From Lachnospiraceae bacterium (GTDB taxonomy: Bacteria; Bacillota; Clostridia; Lachnospirales; Lachnospiraceae), in assembly GCA_021204285.1 (NCBI GenBank), contig JAJPZP010000037.1:1-7096 (forward strand): a stretch of DNA of 7,096 nt. The letters are read 5' to 3'. Positions within the stretch are counted from its first letter, which is position 1. Each line of letters opens with the position of its first letter. Shown in pieces: positions 5,433 through 7,096 of this stretch. The notes beneath the pieces are model-generated. The model worked only from the letters and a program-made list of their open reading frames with translations. It did not search any database and was not told the DNA's origin. The translations under genes and the position numbers were made by a program.

Positions 5433-6746
5433 TCAATCCAGCCGACTTTCCAGCAGCTCAGCGAATTCCGCGATCTCCTCCCCCGCGTCCTCGCCGCGCC
5501 AGATATCGGCGAGTGTGGCCTCCAGGTTCAGCCACATATCAGAGAGTTCAATAATTTTTGGCGTCTCTGCCGCCTCGTCATAGGCCTCACAGACCGCCTC
5601 CCAGGCCGACGTCGGGTCTTCCGCAAGCTTCCGGTATGCCGGAAGCTTACCGACCATACTGTACAGCTTGTCCGCTTTTGTTTCCGTGAAATAACGGGCA
5701 ACCGCCTCCGCCATCTCCGTGTTTGCTGAATACGGATTCACTACAAGCGAGTTCGTCACGGAAAGTCCCTGCGACGCAAGCTCTGCGGTCAGATCCGGCA
5801 GGGCAGCCGCCGCGTAGAACGGTTCGTAAGAGAGCTCCTCTGTCGTCTCCTCGCCGTCCTCGTCCGTCACCGTCCGCTCCATCGGATACTCCGGCAGTTC
5901 CCCCGCCGCGACCGCCTGGTCGAGCTGCGCGAGCATGGCGACATTGGCAATCACAAACACCGTTCTGCCATCGATGAAATCCTGAATCACATCGTCGGAG
6001 GTGACGGTATCCGCGTCGATCGCGAAGTATTCATTCAGGCTCTGATAATAGCTCAGGCATTCTTCAATCTTTTCAAGATCCAGCGACACCTGGCCCTTAT
6101 CATCGCCGTCCTCGCCGCCCAGCTGCGTGTATGCACCGAGAAACATGTAATCGTCAATCACATCAGCCACATTCCACGCAAAAATATTTTCCACCAGAGA
6201 AGTCACATCATCCGACTCAAAGGCCTCCGCGTAGGTCAGAATGTCGTCGATTGTGGCCGGGATTTCCTCCGTATAGTATTGATTATAGAGAAGGAAACAG
6301 GTTTCAATATAAAAGGGGACTGCGATTATCTCCCCGTCGTAGGTCACCGCATGCGCCGCTTTTTCCGAATAGTCCTCCGCGATATCATCGCCATCCAGCC
6401 TGGACGCAAGTCCCGCCAGATACGCCTTCTCAAGCTGGGAACTCGACGCGACGTAAAGATCCGGTCCTGTCATTTCTTCTGCCATGGACTGCTCGCCGAT
6501 GGTCTCGATGTAGTCCACTTCCGACACAAGCTCCGTATTCACTTCAATGCCGTAGGCTTCCGCTGCCTCAGCCGCCGCCGTCTCCATGTATTCCTGCAGC
6601 TCCGGGTCGGTATACCAGACCAGGATCGGCTGCTCCTCCACAAGTTCGGGCTCTGCCGTCCGGTTATTCAGGGCAGAATGAATACACTGCGCCAGGAACA
6701 TCAGCGCAAGCAGCACGATAAGCGGTTTTTTCCACGATATTTTCAT
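5433..6746 (-). CDS. Orphan extracellular solute-binding protein (ABC family 1 type), membrane-anchored
   Basis: A protein of 437 residues if the start is the ATG at 6746. An ATG at 6761, one base after the argD stop, would add five residues and cannot be excluded; both have only weak Shine-Dalgarno matches. The N-terminus is MKISWKKP plus a hydrophobic run (about residues 8-20) ending LAQC. Gln before the Cys is not a standard lipobox, so the anchor may be an uncleaved signal rather than a lipid. The mature part starts near residue 40 with ILVWYTDPELQEYM and has binding-protein landmarks: GPDLYVASS near 95-102, YDGEIIAVPFYIE near 137-149 and GKLPAYRKL near 366-374. The protein is very acidic. 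It should bind a solute, perhaps a sugar or oligosaccharide, outside the membrane, but the ligand cannot be read from sequence. No permease or ATPase gene lies beside it, and it is probably co-transcribed with argD. Confidence 0.8.
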   Translation of the reverse strand: MKISWKKPLIVLLALMFLAQCIHSALNNRTAEPELVEEQPILVWYTDPELQEYMETAAAEAAEAYGIEVNTELVSEVDYIETIGEQSMAEEMTGPDLYVASSSQLEKAYLAGLASRLDGDDIAEDYSEKAAHAVTYDGEIIAVPFYIETCFLLYNQYYTEEIPATIDDILTYAEAFESDDVTSLVENIFAWNVADVIDDYMFLGAYTQLGGEDGDDKGQVSLDLEKIEECLSYYQSLNEYFAIDADTVTSDDVIQDFIDGRTVFVIANVAMLAQLDQAVAAGELPEYPMERTVTDEDGEETTEELSYEPFYAAAALPDLTAELASQGLSVTNSLVVNPYSANTEMAEAVARYFTETKADKLYSMVGKLPAYRKLAEDPTSAWEAVCEAYDEAAETPKIIELSDMWLNLEATLADIWRGEDAGEEIAEFAELLESRLD

Positions 6747-6762
6747 ACAATTTTCTCTCATT

Positions 6763-7096
6763 TTACAGCAAGGCCTTCTCCAGCTTTTCAACCATCTCAT
6801 CGACATCCGCCTTCGTGATCACAAGCGGCGGCACAAAGCGCAGTACATTACTCCCCGCCGTGATGATAAGCACACCTTCCTCCTGTGCCCGGCTCACGAT
6901 CTCACCGATCGGGCGGCCTGTCACCTCAATACCCTGGATCAGCCCCTTACCACGGCGCTCCGCAAAGAAGTCATATTTCTGTACAAGCGCATCCAGCTTT
7001 TCAGTGAGATACGCGCCGACTTCACGGACATTATCCAGAATATGCTCCTCCTCATAGAGATCAAAAACCACGCTCACCGCCGCGCAGACGGAGCTT
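6763..7096 (-). CDS. argD: Acetylornithine aminotransferase, C-terminal part (5' end outside window)
   Basis: This is the last 110 or so codons of a class III PLP-dependent aminotransferase. The frame is open to the window edge, so the N-terminal two thirds, including the PLP lysine, is not seen. Visible family signatures are VCAAVSVV at the start, ERRGKGLIQGIEV in the middle and AGSNVLRFVPPLVIT near the end, followed by a helix ending EKLEKALL. These fit ArgD, which converts N-acetylglutamate semialdehyde to N-acetylornithine in cytoplasmic arginine synthesis. The Arg in VLRFVPP is the position that binds a substrate carboxylate in this fold (family knowledge). An in-frame GTG at 7075-7077 is an internal valine, not a start. 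Ornithine or succinylornithine aminotransferase is possible, but ArgD is by far the usual identity for this C-terminus in clostridia. The TAA stop is followed within a few bases by the next gene, with no terminator between them. Confidence 0.88.
   Translation of the reverse strand, partial: SSVCAAVSVVFDLYEEEHILDNVREVGAYLTEKLDALVQKYDFFAERRGKGLIQGIEVTGRPIGEIVSRAQEEGVLIITAGSNVLRFVPPLVITKADVDEMVEKLEKALL

Noticed and set aside
5311..5436. N-terminal extension of the YdcZ-type protein
   Set aside because: It has no ribosome binding site, no family similarity and crosses the inverted repeats. The ATG at 5310 has an ideal AAGGAGG.
6131..6721. Plus-strand frame of about 196 codons antisense to the solute-binding protein
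   Set aside because: Its composition is very rich in Pro, Arg and Ser, typical of an out-of-frame reading of GC-rich sequence.
7075..7077. GTG as the start of a short independent protein at the right edge
   Set aside because: The frame continues to the window edge with ArgD-like residues (VCAAV), so the gene is an incomplete ArgD and not a small protein.
1..7096. CRISPR array, insertion sequence, tRNA or phage and defence genes
   Set aside because: There are no regularly spaced repeats, transposase motifs, cloverleaf structures or defence domains. Nearly the whole window is filled by eight recognisable housekeeping or core-type genes.

Overview
This window looks like chromosomal core DNA from an anaerobic, probably spore-forming Firmicute of the class Clostridia, most likely Lachnospiraceae. 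That reading rests on strong AGGAGG-type ribosome binding sites, a WalR/VicR-like response regulator, a tandem GerMN lipoprotein, the comEA/comEC pair and a clostridial-type ArgD C-terminus. Base composition is moderately GC-rich by eye. The taxonomic call is inference from gene content. All eight genes lie on the minus strand, so transcription runs from the right edge to the left edge. No mobile element, tRNA, rRNA or CRISPR array is visible, and no gene-free stretch exceeds about 125 bases.

Right part (about 5300-7096), in transcription order: the 3' end of argD (acetylornithine aminotransferase), cut by the window edge; an orphan family-1 type extracellular solute-binding protein that begins just after the argD stop; a 122-base gap holding an inverted repeat and a weak promoter candidate; then a small YdcZ-type DMT membrane protein. 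The start of this last gene lies inside a strong imperfect inverted repeat (5302-5355). The predicted RNA hairpin has about 15 pairs, places the AUG in the stem and the Shine-Dalgarno in the loop, and is followed at once by a U-rich run. This is the most unusual signal in the window.

Left part (16-4865): a good sigma-A type promoter (TTGTCT, 17 bases, TACAAT, at 4837-4865) faces a tightly packed five-gene operon. Its order is a short ComEA-like helix-hairpin-helix lipoprotein (GTG start), an OmpR/WalR-like response regulator, a HAMP-containing sensor histidine kinase, a tandem GerMN lipoprotein and a ComEC-like competence channel. Consecutive genes overlap by 8 or 4 bases or are separated by about 11-15 bases, so co-transcription and translational coupling are likely. 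The two DNA-uptake proteins therefore bracket an envelope-sensing two-component system.

The ComEC reading frame ends after the membrane channel domain, 15 bases before the window edge, and has no metallo-beta-lactamase domain. It may be a naturally short or split protein, or a frameshifted copy. A second hairpin (4794-4818) could mask the ComEA ribosome binding site. Functional links between the uptake genes and the two-component system are inferred from gene order only.
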